A DNA stretch of 64,000 nucleotides, taken from NCBI RefSeq assembly GCF_023091745.1, contig NW_026291790.1:1-64000 (forward strand), written 5' to 3'. The notes under the pieces were generated by a model, which saw only the letters and a list, made by a program, of their open reading frames with translations, was not told the DNA's origin and searched no databases. Below, in pieces: positions 34,772-46,760 of this stretch. This stretch comes from Budorcas taxicolor (lineage: Eukaryota; Chordata; Mammalia; Artiodactyla; Bovidae). A program made the translations under genes and the position numbers. Position 1 is the first letter of the stretch; each line of letters starts with the position of its first letter.

Positions 34772-37700
34772 TTGAGATGCCACGGGAACGCCGGGAACTC
34801 TTTCCCGACGAAGCAGGGAAAGGATCCCTCATCTCGAGCTTCGAGGCGGAAACGGGGCTCCTCTGGATGTGGGCGGGACCCTCGTGTTTCCTCTCGAGTG
34901 GAGACGGTTATGTCGGGGAACTTCTTGATTTGCACCAAGGGTGTGAAGGACCCTTTCGAAGTTCCAGAGGTGAGGTGTGATCAGCCTCGAGACGCCTCCG
35001 CGGAAATGGGCCTCATCTTGCCTGGAGGGGAGAACTTCCTGGATTTTCTCGAGTTGCGGCAGGTCTTCTCGAGTTACGACGGGGACTTCTGGGACCTGCT
35101 CTGGTAGCCTCAGGAAAGGCCAGTCCCCATGCGAGTTGCTAGGAGCCATCTCGGGATAACTCTCCCGTCCATGCCGTGGCCTAATACCCTGTGTGGAGTC
35201 GGGGCCGGAACATGAGGATTCCTCTCCAGTGTTGCCATGGATCTTGGGGTGCTTCTGAGTCTCCCCAGGGGAGTCAGGCCTCCTCTCGAGTGGGGGCATG
35301 CACGTGTGCTTTCCTCCCGAGGTTTAGCATTAGTGTCACGCTTCCTGTCACGTGGATCAAGGGATCGGTGGCTTTCCCTGGAGGCTGTCCCTCGAGGCTT
35401 TCCCACGAGGCTTTCCCACAGGGCTGTGCCACGTGCCACCTTGGTGTGAGTCGATCCTCGGCGTGAAAGACGAGCCGGTGAAGGGAAAAGAGGATCCTAT
35501 GGAATGGACTGAGACATCTGGGTGACTTTTGGAATGGTGGCACGACCCCGGAGTTCCTCTCGCCGTTCCTGTTGAGAGGGCCTCCTCTTGAGATGCGACG
35601 GGAATGCCGGGAATTTTTTCCCAAAGAAGCAGGGAAAGGATCCCTCACCTCGAGCTACGAGGCGGAAACGGGGCTCCTCTGGATGTGGGCGGGACCCTCG
35701 TGTTTCCTCTCGAGTGGAGACGGGTATGTCGGGGAACTTCTTGAGTTGCACCAAGGGTGTGAAGGACCCTTTCGACGTTCCAGACGTGAGGTGTGATTAG
35801 CCCCGAGAAGCCTCTGCGGAAATGGGCCTCCTCTCGCCTGGAGGGGAGAACCTCCTGGATTTTCTCGAGTTGCGGCAGGTCTTCTCGAGTTACGACGGGG
35901 ACCTCAGGGACCCGCTATGGTGGCCTCAGGAAGGGCCAGGCACCATGCGAGTTGCTAGGGGCAATCTCGGGATTCTTCTCCTGTAGATTCCGGGGCCTAA
36001 GACCTTGTGTGGAGTCGGGGCCGTAACCTGAGGATACCTCTCCAGTGTTGACATGGATCTCGGGGTGCCTCTGAGTCTCCCCATGGGAGTCAGGCCTCGT
36101 CTCGAGTGGGGGCATGCACGTGCCATTCCCTCCCGAACTGCAGCAGTAGGGTCAGGCTTCCTGTCACGTGTATCAAGGGATCTGTGGCTTTCCCTCAAGG
36201 CTTTCCTTCGAGGCTTTCACACGAGGCTTTCGCACAGGGCAATGCCAAGTGCCACCTTGGTGTGAGTCGATCCTCGGCGTAAAAGACGAGCCGGTGAAGG
36301 GAAAAGAGGTTGCTCTGGAATGGACTGAGACATCTGGGGGACTCTTGGAATGGTGGCATGACCCCGGAGTTCCTCTCGCCGTTCCTGTTGAGAGGGCCTC
36401 CTCTTGAGATGCGAAGGGAACACCGGGAATTCTTTCCCGACGAAGCAGGGAAAGGATCCCGCACCTCGAGCTACGAGGCAGAAACGGGGCTCCTCTGGAT
36501 GTGGGCGGGACCCTCGTGTAACCTCTCGAATGGAGACGGGTATGTCGGGGAACCTCTTGATTTGCACCCAGGGTGTGAAGGACCCTTTCGAAGTTCCAGA
36601 GGTGAGGTGTGATTAGCCCCGAGAAGCCTCTGCGGAAATGGGCCTCATCTCGCCTGCAGGGGAGAACGTCCTGGACATTCTCGAGGTGCGGCAGGTTTTC
36701 TCGAGTTACGACGGGGACCTCAGGGACCTGCTCTGGTGGCCTCAGGAAGGGCCAGTCCCCATGCGAGTTGCTAGGGGCCATCTCGGGATTCCTCTCCCGT
36801 CCATGCCGGGGCCTAAGACCTTGTGTGTGGTCGGGGCCGGATCCTGAGCATTCCTTTCCAGTGTTGACATCGATTTTGGGGTGCCTCTTAGTCTCCCCAG
36901 GGGAGTAGGGCCTCGTCTCGAGTTGGGGCATGCACGTGCGCTTCCCTCCCGAGCTGCAGCAGTAGGGTCAGGCTTCCTGTCACGTGAATCAAGGGATCTG
37001 TGGCCTTCCCTCGAGGCTTTACCTCGAGGCTTTCCCACGAGGCTTTCCCACAGGGCTGTGCCAAATGCCACCTTGGTGTGAGTCGATCCTCGGCGTTAAA
37101 GACGAGCCGGTGAAGGGAAAAGAGGTTCCTCTGGAATGGACTGAGACATCTGGGGGACTCTTGGAATGGTGGCAAGACCCTGGAGTTCCTCTCGCCTTTC
37201 CTGATGAGAGGGCCTCCTCTTGAGATGCGACGGGAACGCCGGGAATTCTTTCCCCACGAAACAGGGAAAGGATCCCTCACCTCGAGCTACGAGGCAGAAA
37301 CGGGGCTCCTCTGGATGTGGGTGGGACCCTCGTCTTTCCTCTCGAGTGGAGACGGGTATGTCGGGGAACTTCTTGATTTGCACCAAGGGTGTGAAGGACC
37401 CTTTCGACGTTCCAGACGTGAGGTGTGATTAGCCCCGAGAAGCCTCATCGGAAATTGGCCTCTTCTCGCATGGAGGGGAGAACCTCCTTGATTTTCTCGA
37501 GTTGCGGCAGGTCTTCTCGAATTACGACGGGGACCTCAGGGACCCGCTCTGGTGGCCTCAGGAAGGGCCAGTCCCCATGCGAGTTGCTAGGGGCCATCTC
37601 GGGATTCCTCTCCCGTCGATGCCGGGGCCTAAGACCTTGTGTGGAGTCGGGGCCGGAAGCTGAGGATTCCTCTCCAGTGTTGACATGGATCTTGGGGTAC

Positions 37701-38850
37701 CTCTGAGTCTCCCCAGGGGAGTCAGGCCTCGTCTCGAGTGGGGGCATGCACGTGCGCTTCCCACCCGAGCTGCTGCAGTAGGGTCACGCTTCCTGTCACG
37801 TGGATCAAGGGATCTGTGGCTTTCCCTCGAGGCTTTCCCTCGAGGTTTTCCCACGAGGCTTTCCCCCAGGGCTGTGCCAAGTGCCACCTTGGTGTGAGTC
37901 GATCCTCGGCCTAAAAGACGAGGCGGTGAAGGGAAAAGAGGTTCCTCTGGAATGGACAGAGACATCAGGGGGACTCTTGGAATGGTGGCACGAACCTGGA
38001 GTTCCTCTCGCCGTTCCTGTTGAGAGGGCCTCCTCTTGAGATGCGACGGGAACGCCGGGAATTCTTTCCCGACGAAGCAGGGAAAGGATCCGTCACCTCG
38101 AGCTACGAGGCGGAACGGGGCACCTCTGGATGTGGGCGGGACCCTCGTGTTTCCTCTCGTGTGGAGACGGGTATGTCGGGGAACTTCTTGAGTTGCACCA
38201 AGGGTGTGAAGGACCCTTTCGACGTTCCAGAGATGAGGTGTCATTAGCACCGAGAAGCCTCTGCAGAAATGGGCCTCATCTCGCCTGCAGGGGAGAACCT
38301 CCTGGATATTCTCGAGTTGCGGCAGGTCTTCTCGAGTTACGACGGGGACCTCAGGGACCCGCTCTGGTGGCCTCAGAAAGGGCCAGTCTCCATGCGAGTT
38401 TCAAGGGGCCATCTCGGGATTCCTCTCCCGTCGATGCCGGGGCCTAAGACCTCGTGTGGAGTCGGGGCCGGAACCTGAGCATACCTTTCCAGTGTTGACA
38501 TCGATTTTGGGGTGCCTCCTAGTCTCCCCAGGGGAGTCAGGCCTCGTCTCGAGTTGGGGCATGCACGTGCGCTTCCCTCCCGAGCTGCAGCAGTAGGGTC
38601 AGGCTTTCTGTCACGTGAATCAAGGGATCTGTGGCCTTCCCTCGAGGCTTTCCCTAGAGGCTTTCCCACGAGGCTTTCCCACAGGGCTGTGCCAAGTGCC
38701 ACGTTGGTGTGAGTCGATCCTCGGCGTGAAAGACGAGCCGGTGAAGGGAAAAGAGGTTCCTCTGGAATGGACTGAGACATCTGGGGGACTCTTGGAATGG
38801 TGGCACGACCCTGGAGTTCCTCTCGCCGTTCCTGATGAGAGGGCCTCCTC
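34772..38850 (+). repeat. Five monomers built from copies of upstream blocks
   Basis: Unit starts are 34772, 35588, 36404, 37220 and 38036, all 816 bp except the last (815). By private variants, 34,710-35,910 matches 32,263-33,463, 37,100-37,974 matches 33,836-34,710, and 37,632-38,392 matches 30,290-31,050. Only about 35,930-37,090 lacks a close copy to its left apart from the AGGCACC tract at 23,695. It has decayed marks such as CTGTAGATTCCGG, CGTGTAACCTCTCG and TGTGTGTGGTCGG. Confidence 0.91.
35319..35333 (+). repeat. Form C mark GAGGTTTAGCATTAG
   Basis: Eighth and last occurrence, 2,447 bp (three units) after the seventh. No copy is seen after this point in the window. Confidence 0.9.
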
Positions 38851-39449
38851 TTGAGATGCGACGGGAACGCCGGGAATTCTTTCCCGACGAAGCAGGGAAA
38901 GGATCCCTCACCTCGAGCTAAGAGGCAGAAACGGGGCTCCTCTGGATGTGGGCGGGACCCTCGTGTTTCCTCTCGAGTGGATACGGGTATGTCGGGGAAC
39001 TTCTTGAGTTGCACCAAGGGTGTGAAGGACCCTTTCGACGTTCCAGAGGTGAGGTGTGATTAGCCACGAGAAGCCTCTGCGGAAATGGGCCTCATCTCGC
39101 CTGCAGGGGAGAACCTCCTGGATATTTTCGAGTTGCGGCAGGTCTTCTCGAGTTATGACGGGGACCTCAGGGACCCTCTTTGATGGCCTCAGGAAGGGCC
39201 AGTCCCCATGCGAGTTGCTAGGGGCCATCTCGGGATTCCTCTCCCGTCGATGCCGGGGCCTAAGACCTTGTGTGGAGTCGGGGCCGGAACCTGAGGATTC
39301 CTCTCCAGTGTTGCCATGGATCTTGGGGTGCCTCTGAGTCTACCCAGGGGAGTCAGGCCTCGTCTCGACTCGGGGCATGCACGTGCGCTTCCCTCCCGAG
39401 CTGCAGCAGTAGGGTCACGCTTCCTGTGACGTGGATCAAGGGATCTGAG

Positions 39450-39488
39450 TTTTCCCTCGAGGCTTTCCCTCGAGGCTTTCCCACAGGG
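39450..39488 (+). repeat. Shortened 13-bp tandem, three copies
   Basis: The copies are TTTTCCCTCGAGG, CTTTCCCTCGAGG and CTTTCCCACAGGG; the CACGAGG copy is lost. The preceding flank also lost bases (GATCTGAGT for GATCTGTGGC). The same architecture is seen at 46,722, so the two may be related. Confidence 0.88.
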
Positions 39489-41882
39489 CTGTGCCAAGTG
39501 CCACCTTTGTGTGAGTCGATCCTCGGCGTGAAAGACGAGCCGGTGAAGGGAAAAGAGGTTCCTCTGGAATGGAGTGAGACATCTGGGGGACTCTTGGAAT
39601 GGTGGCACGACCCTGGAGTTCCTCTCGCCGTTCCTGTTGAGAGGGCCTCCTCTTGAGATGCGACAGGAATGCCGGGAATTCTTTCCCGACGAAGTAGGGA
39701 AAGGATTCGTCACCTCGAGCTACGAGGCAGAAACGGGGCTCCTCTGGATGTGGCTGGGACCCTCGTCTTTCCTCTCGAGTGGAGACGGGTATGTCGGGGA
39801 ACTTCTTGAGTTGCACCAAGGGTGTGAAGGACCCTTTCGACGTTCCAGACGTGAGGTGTGATTAGCCCCGAGAAGCCTCTGCGGAAATGGGCCTCTTCTC
39901 GCATGGAGGGGAGAACCTCCTGGATTTTCTCGAGTTGCGGCAGGTCTTCTCGAGTTACGACGGGGACCTCAGGGACCCGCTCTGGTGGCCTCAGGAAGGG
40001 CCAGTCCCCATGCGAGTTGCTAGGGGCCATCTCGGGATTCCTCTCCCGTCGATGCCGGGGCCTAAGACCTTGTGTGGAGTCGGGGCCGGAAGCTGAGGAT
40101 TCCTCTCCAGTGTTGACATGGATCTTGGGGTACCTCTGAGTCTCCCCAGGGGAGTTAGGCCTCATCTCGAGTGGGGGCATGCACGTGCGCTTTCCTCCCG
40201 AGCTGCAGCAGTAGTGTCACGCTTCCTGTCACGTGGATCAAGGGATCTGTGGCTTTCCCTAGAGGCTTTCCCTCGAGGCTTTCCCACGAGGCTTTCCCAC
40301 AGGGCTGTGCCAAGTGCCAACTTGGTGTGAGTCGATCATCGGCGTGAAAGACGAGCCGGTGAAGGGAAAAGAGGTTCCTCTGGAATGGACTGAGACATCT
40401 GGGGGACTCTTGGAATGGTGGAACGACCCCGGAGTTCCTCTCGCCGTTCCTGTTGAGAGGGCCTCCTCTTCAGATGCGACGGGAATGCCGCGAATTCTTT
40501 CCCGATGAAGCAGGGAAAGGATCCATCACCTCGAGCTACGAGGCGGAAACGGGGCTCCTCTGGATGTGGGCGGGTCCCTCGTGTTTCCTCTCGAGTGGAG
40601 ACGGGTATGTCGGGGAACTTCTTGATTTGCACAAAGGATGTGAAGGACCCTTTGACGTTCCAGAGGTGAGGTGTGATTAGCCCCGAGAAGCCTCTGCGGA
40701 AATGGGCCTCATCTCGCCTGCAGGGGAGAACGTCCTGGATATTCTTGAGTTGCGGCAGGTTTTCTCGAGTTACGACGGGGACCTCAGGGACCCGCTCTGG
40801 TGGCCTCAGGAAGGGCCAGGCACCCTGCGAGTTGCTAGAGGCCATCTCGGGATCCCTCTCCCGTCGATGCCGGGGCCTAAGACCTTGTGTGGAGTCGGGG
40901 CCGGAACCTGAGGATTCCTCTTCAGTGTTGACATGGATCTTGGAGTGCCTCTGAGTCTCCCCAGGGGAGTCAGGCCTCGTCTCGAGTGGGGGCATGCACG
41001 TGCGCTTCCCTCCCGAGCTGCTGCAGTAGGGTCACGCTTCCTGTCACGTGGATCAAGGGATCTGTGGCTTTCCCTCAAGACTTTCCCTCGAGGCTTTCCC
41101 ACGAGGCTTTCCCACAGGGCCATGCCAAGTGCCACCTTGGTGTGAGTCGATCCTCGGCGTGAAAGACGAGCCGGTGAAGGGAAAAGAGGTTCCTCTGGAA
41201 TGGACTGAGACATCTGGGGGACTCTTGGAATGGTGGCACGACCCTGGAGTTCCTCTCGCCGTTCCTGTTGAGAGGGCCTCCTCTTGAGATGAGACGGGAA
41301 CGCCGGGAATTCTTTCCCGACGAAGCAGGGAAAGGATCCCTCACCTCGAGCTACGAGGTGGAAACGGGGCTCCTCTGGATGTGGGCGGGACCCTCGTGTT
41401 TCCTCTCGAGTGGAGACGGGTATGTGGGGGAACTTCTTAAGTTGCACCAAGGGTGTGAAATACCCTTTCGACTTTCCAGAGGTGAGGTGTAATTAGCCCC
41501 GAGAAGCCTCTGCGGAAATGGGCCTCATCTCGCCTGCAGGGGAGAACCTGTGGATATTCTCGAGTTGCGGCAGGTCTTCTCGAGTTACGACGGGGACCTC
41601 AGGGACCCGCTCTGGTGGCCTCAGGAAGGGCCAGTCCCCATGCGAGTTGCTAGGGGCCATCTCGGGATTCCTCTCCCGTCGATGCCAGGGCCGAATACCT
41701 TGTGTGGAGTCGGGGCCGGAACCTGAGCATTCCTCTCCAGTGATGACATGGATCTTGGGGTGCCTCTGAGTCTCCCCAGGGGAGTCAGGCCTCGTCTCGA
41801 GTGGGGGCATGCACGTGCGCTTCCCTCCCGAGCTGCAGCAGTAGTGTCACGCTTCCTGTCACGTGGATCAAGGGATCTGCGG

Positions 41883-41921
41883 CTTTGCCTGGAGGCTTTC
41901 TGAAGAGGCTTTCCCCCAGGG
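41883..41921 (+). repeat. Shortened 13-bp tandem, altered class
   Basis: The copies are CTTTGCCTGGAGG, CTTTCTGAAGAGG and CTTTCCCCCAGGG, with GATCTGCGG before. It is followed by GGTGCGAGTCATTCC, a variant shared with 44,301. Confidence 0.88.
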
Positions 41922-43497
41922 CTGTGCCACGTGCCACCTTGGTGCGAGTCATTCCTCGGCGTGAAAGACGAGCCGGTGAAGGGAAAAGAGGTTCCTCTGG
42001 AATGGTCTGAGACATCTGGGGGACTCTTGGAATGGTGGCACGACCCTGGAGTTCCTCTCGCCGTTCCTGTTGAGAGGGCCTCCTCTTGAGATGCGACGGG
42101 AACGCCGGGAATTCTTTCCCGATGAAGCAGGGAAAGGATCCGTCACCTCGAGCTACGAGGCGGAACGGGGCTCCTCTGGATGTGGGCGGGACCCTCGTGT
42201 TTCCTCTCGAGTGGAGACGGGTATGTCGGGGAACTTCTTGAGTTGCACCAAGGGTGTGAAGGACCCTTTCGACGTTCCAAAGGTGAGGTGTGATTAGCCC
42301 CGAGAAGCCTCTGCGGAAATGGGCCTCATCTCGCCTGCAGGGGAGAAACTCCTGGATATTCTCGAGTTGCGGCAGGTCTTCTCGAGTTACGACGGGGACC
42401 TCAGGGACCCGCTATGGTGGCCTCAGGAAGGGCCAGGCACCATGCGAGTTGCTAGGGGCCATCTCGGGATTCCTCTCCTGTCGATCCCGGGGCCTAAGTC
42501 CTTGTGTGGAGTCGGGGCCGGATGAGGATTCCTCTCCAGTGTTGACATGGATCTTGGGGTGCCTCTGAGTCTCCCCAGGGGAGTCAGGCCTCGTCTCGAG
42601 TGGGGGCATGCACGTGCGCTTGCCTCCCGAGCTGCAGCAGTAGGGTCACGCTTCCTGTCACGTGGATCAATGGATCTGTGGCTTTCCCTCGAGGCTTTCC
42701 CTTGAGGCTTTCCCACGAGGCTTTCCCACAGGGCTGTGCCAAGTGCCACCTTGGTGTGAGTCGATCCTCGGCGTGAAAGACGAGCCGGTGAAGGGAAAAG
42801 AGGTTCCTCTGGAATGGACTGAGACATCTGGGGGACTCTTGGAATGGTGGCACGACCCTGGAGTTCCTCTCGCCGTTCCTGTTGAGAGGGCCTCCTCTTG
42901 AGATGCGACGGGAACGCCGGGAATTCTTTACCGAAGAAGCAGGGAAAGGATCCCTCACCTCGAGCTACTAGGCGGAAACGGGGCTCCTCTGGATGTGGGC
43001 GGGACCCTCGTGATTCCTCTCGAGTGGAGACGGGTATGTCAGGGAACTTCTTGAGTTGCACCCAGGGGGTGAAGGACCCTTTCTAAGTTCCAGAGGGGAG
43101 GTGTGATCAGCCTCGAGACGCCTCAGCAGAAATGGGCCTCATCTCGCCTGGAGGGGAGAACCTCCTGGATTTTCTCGAGTTGCGGCAGGTCTTCTCGAGT
43201 TACGACGGGGACCTCAGGGACCCGCTCTGGTGGCCTCAGGAAAGGCCAGTCCCCATGCGAGTTGCTAGGGGGCCTCTCGGGATTCCTCTCCCGTCCATGC
43301 CGGGGCCTCAGTCCTTGTGTGGAGTCGGGGCCGGAACCTGAGGATTCCTCTCCAGTGTTGCCATGGATCTTGGGGTGCTTCTGATTCTCCCCAGGGGAGT
43401 CAGGCCTCGTCTCGAGTGGGGGCATGCACGTGCGCTTTCCTCCCGAGCTGCAGCAGTAGTGTCACGCTTCCTGTCACGTGGATCAAAGGATCTGCGG

Positions 43498-43536
43498 CTT
43501 TGCCTGGAGGCTTTCTGAAGAGGCTTTCCCACAGGG
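43498..43536 (+). repeat. Shortened 13-bp tandem, altered class
   Basis: CTTTGCCTGGAGG, CTTTCTGAAGAGG and CTTTCCCACAGGG. This copy keeps CCCACAGGG where the others of the class have CCCCCAGGG. Confidence 0.88.
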
Positions 43537-44300
43537 CTGTGCCACGTGCCACCTTGGTGTGAGTCATTCCTCGGCGTGAAAGACGAGCCGGTGAAGGGAA
43601 AAGAGGTTCCTCTGGAATGGTCTGAGACATCTGGGGGACTCTTGGAATGGTGGCACGACCCTGGAGTTCCTCTCGCCGTTCCTGTTGAGAGGGCCTCCTC
43701 TTGAGAGGCGACGGGAACGCCGGGAACTCTTTCCCGACGAAGCAGGGAAAGGATCCCTCATCTCGAGCTACGAGGCGGAAACGGGGCTCCTCTGGATATG
43801 GGCGGGACCCTCGTGATTCCTCTCGAGTGGAGACGGGTATGTCGGGGAACTTCTTGATTTGCATCAAGGGTGTGAAGGACCCTTTCGAAGTTCCAGAGGT
43901 GAGGTGTGAACAGCCTCGAGACGCCTCAGCGGCAATGGGCCTCATCTCGCCTGGAAGGGAGAACCTCCTGGATTTTCTCGAGTTGCGGCAGGTCTTCTCG
44001 AGTTACCACGGGGACCTCAGGGACCCGCTCTGGTGGCCTCAGGAAAGGCCAGTCCCCATGCGAGTTGCTTGGGAACCTCTCGGGATTCCTCTGCCGTCCA
44101 TGCCGGGGCCTCAGTCCTTGTGTGGATTCGGGGCCGGAACCGGAGGATTCCTCTCCAGTGTTGCCATGGATCTTGGGGTGCTTCTGAGTCTCCCCAGGGG
44201 AGTCAGGCCTCGTCTCGAGTGGGGGCATGCACGTGCGCTTTCCTCCCGAGCTGCAGCAGTAGTGTCACGCTTCCTGTCACGTGGATCAAGGGATCTGCGG

Positions 44301-44339
44301 CTTTGCCTGGAGGCTTTCTGAAGAGGCTTTCCCCCAGGG
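44301..44339 (+). repeat. Shortened 13-bp tandem, altered class
   Basis: CTTTGCCTGGAGG, CTTTCTGAAGAGG and CTTTCCCCCAGGG. It lies exactly 803 bp after the previous one, as expected for tandem spread of the short unit. Confidence 0.88.
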
Positions 44340-45103
44340 CTGTGCCACGTGCCACCTTGGTGCGAGTCATTCCTCGGCGTGAAAGACGAGCCGGTGAAGG
44401 GAAAAGAGGTTCCTCTGGAATGGACTGAGACATCTGGGGGACTCTTGGAATGGTGGGACGACCCTGGAGTTCCTCTCGCCGTTCCTGTTGAGAGGGCCTC
44501 CTCTTGAGATGCGACGGGAACGCCGGGAACTCTTTCCCGACGAAGCAGGGAAAGGATCCCTCATCTCGAGCTGCGAGGCGGAAACGGGGCTCCTCTGCAT
44601 GTGGGCGGGACCCTCGTGATTCCTCTCGAGTGGAGACGGGTATGTCGGGGAACTTCTTGATTTGCACCAAGGGTGTGAAGGACCCTTTCGAAGTTCCAGA
44701 GGTGAGGTGTGATCAGCCTCGAGACGCCTCAGCGGAAATGGGCCTCATCTCGCCTGGAGGGGAGAACCTCCTGGATTTTCTCGAGTTGCGGCAGGTCTTC
44801 TCGAGTTACGACGGGGACCTCAGGGACCCGCTCTGGTGGCCTCAGGAAAGGCCAGTCCCCATGCGAGTTGCTAGGGGACCTCTCGGGATTCCTCTCCCGT
44901 CCATACCGGGGCCTCAGTCCTTGTGTGGAGTCGGGCCCGGAACCTGAGGATTCCTCTCCAGTGTTGCCATGGATCTTGGGGTGCTTCTGAGTCTCCCCAG
45001 GTGAGTCAGGCCTCGTCTCGAGTGGGGGCATGCACGTGCGCTTTCCTCCCGAGCTGCAGCAGTAGTGTCACGCTTCCTGTCACGTGGATCAAGGGATCTG
45101 CGG

Positions 45104-45142
45104 CTTTGCCTGGAGGCTTTCTGAAGAGGCTTTCCCCCAGGG
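45104..45142 (+). repeat. Shortened 13-bp tandem, altered class
   Basis: Same three copies as at 44,301, 803 bp later. This is the last member of this class in the window. Confidence 0.88.
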
Positions 45143-46721
45143 CTGTGCCACGTGCCACCTTGGTGTGAGTCATTCCTCGGCGTGAAAGACGAGCCGGTGA
45201 AGGGAAAAGAGGTTCCTCTGGAATGGACTGAGACATCTGGGGGACTCTTGGAATGGTGGCACGACCCTGGAGTTCCTCTCGCCGTTCCTGTTGAGAGGGC
45301 CTCCTCTCGAGAGGCGACGGGAAAGCCGGGAATTCTTTCCCGACGAAGCAGGGAAAGGATCCGTTACCTCGAGGTACGAGGCGGAAACCGGGCTCCTCTC
45401 GATGTGGGCGGGACCCTCGTGTTTCCTCTCGAGTGGAGAAGGGTATGTCGGGGAACTTCTTGAGTTGCACCAAGGGTGTGAAAGACCCTTTCGACGTTCC
45501 AGAGGTGAGGTGTGATTAGCCCCGGGAAGCCTCTGCGGAAATGGGACTCATCTCGCCTGCAGGGGAGAACCTCCTGGATATTCCCGAGTTGTGGCAGGTC
45601 TTCTCGAGTTGCGACGGGGACCTCAGGGACGTGCTCTGGTGGCCTCAGGAAGTGCCAGTCCCCATGCGAGTTGCTAGGAGCCACCTCGGGATTCCTCTCC
45701 CGTCGATGCCGGGGCCTGAGACCTTGTGAGGAGTCGGGGCCGGAAGCTGAGGATTCCTCTCCAGTGTTGACTTGGATTTTGGGGGGCCTCTGAGTCTCCC
45801 CAGGGGAGTCAGGCCTCGTCTCGAGTGGGGGCATGCACGTGCGCTTCCCTCCCGAGCTGCAGCAATAGGGTCACGCTTCCTGTCACGTGGATGAAGGGAT
45901 CTGTGGCTTTCCCTCGAGGCTGTCCCTCGAGGCTTTCCCACGAGGCTTTCCCACAGGGCTGTGCCACGTGCCACCTTGGTGTGAGTCGATCCTCGGCGTG
46001 AAAGACGAGCCGGTGAAGGGAAAAGAGGTTCCTCTGGAATGGACTGAGACATCTGGGGGACTCTTGGAATGGTGGCACGACCCTGGAGTTCTTCTCGCCG
46101 TTCCTGTTGAGAGGGCCTCCTCTTGAGAGGCGACGGGAACGCCGGGAACTCTTTCCCGACGAAGCAGGGAAAGGATCCCTCATCTCGAGCTACGAGGCGG
46201 AAACGGGGCTCCTCTGGATATGGGCGGGACCCTCGTGATTCCTCTCGAGTGGAGACGGGTATGTCGGGGAACTTCTTGAGTTGCACCCAGGGAGTGAAGG
46301 ACCCTTTCTAAGTTCCAGAGGTGAGGTGTGATTAGCCCAGAGAAGCCTCTGCGGAAATGGGCCTCATCTCGCCTGCAGGGGAGAAACTCCTGGATATTCT
46401 CGAGTTGCGGCAGGTCTTCTCGAGTTACGACGGGGACCTCAGGGACCCGCTCTGGTGGCCTCAGGAAGGGCCAATCCCCATGCGAGTTGCTAGGGGCCAT
46501 CTCGAGATTCCTATCCCGTCGATGTCGGGGCCTGAGACATTGTGTGGAGTCGGGGCAGGGACCTGAGGATTCGTCTCCAGTGTTGACATGGATTTTGGGG
46601 TGCCTCAGAGTCTCCCCAGGGGAGTCAGGCCTCGTCTCGAGTGGGGGCATGCACGTGCGCTTCCCTCCCGAGCTGCAGCAGTAGGGTCACGCTTCCTGTC
46701 ACGTGGATCCAGGGATCTGTG

Positions 46722-46760
46722 ATTTCCCTCGAGGCTTTCCCTCGAGGCTTTCCCACAGGG
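46722..46760 (+). repeat. Shortened 13-bp tandem, three copies
   Basis: The copies are ATTTCCCTCGAGG, CTTTCCCTCGAGG and CTTTCCCACAGGG, with one extra base lost just before (GATCTGTGA). It is followed by CCACCTTTGTTTGAG. It resembles the tract at 39,450. Confidence 0.88.

Larger units (their letters stand above)
38851..42897 (+). repeat. Five form B monomers, two shortened
   Basis: Unit starts are 38851, 39653, 40469, 41284 and 42086, with lengths 802, 816, 815, 802 and 812. The two 802-bp units have each lost one 13-bp copy plus one base. The 812-bp unit has lost one A in GGCGGAACGGGG and three bases in GCCGGATGAGG near 42,519. The unit part at about 40,100-40,560 (GGAACGACCCCGGAG, CAGATGCGACGGG, CGCGAATTC, GGATCCATCACC) closely matches 31,140-31,600. 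Confidence 0.91.
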
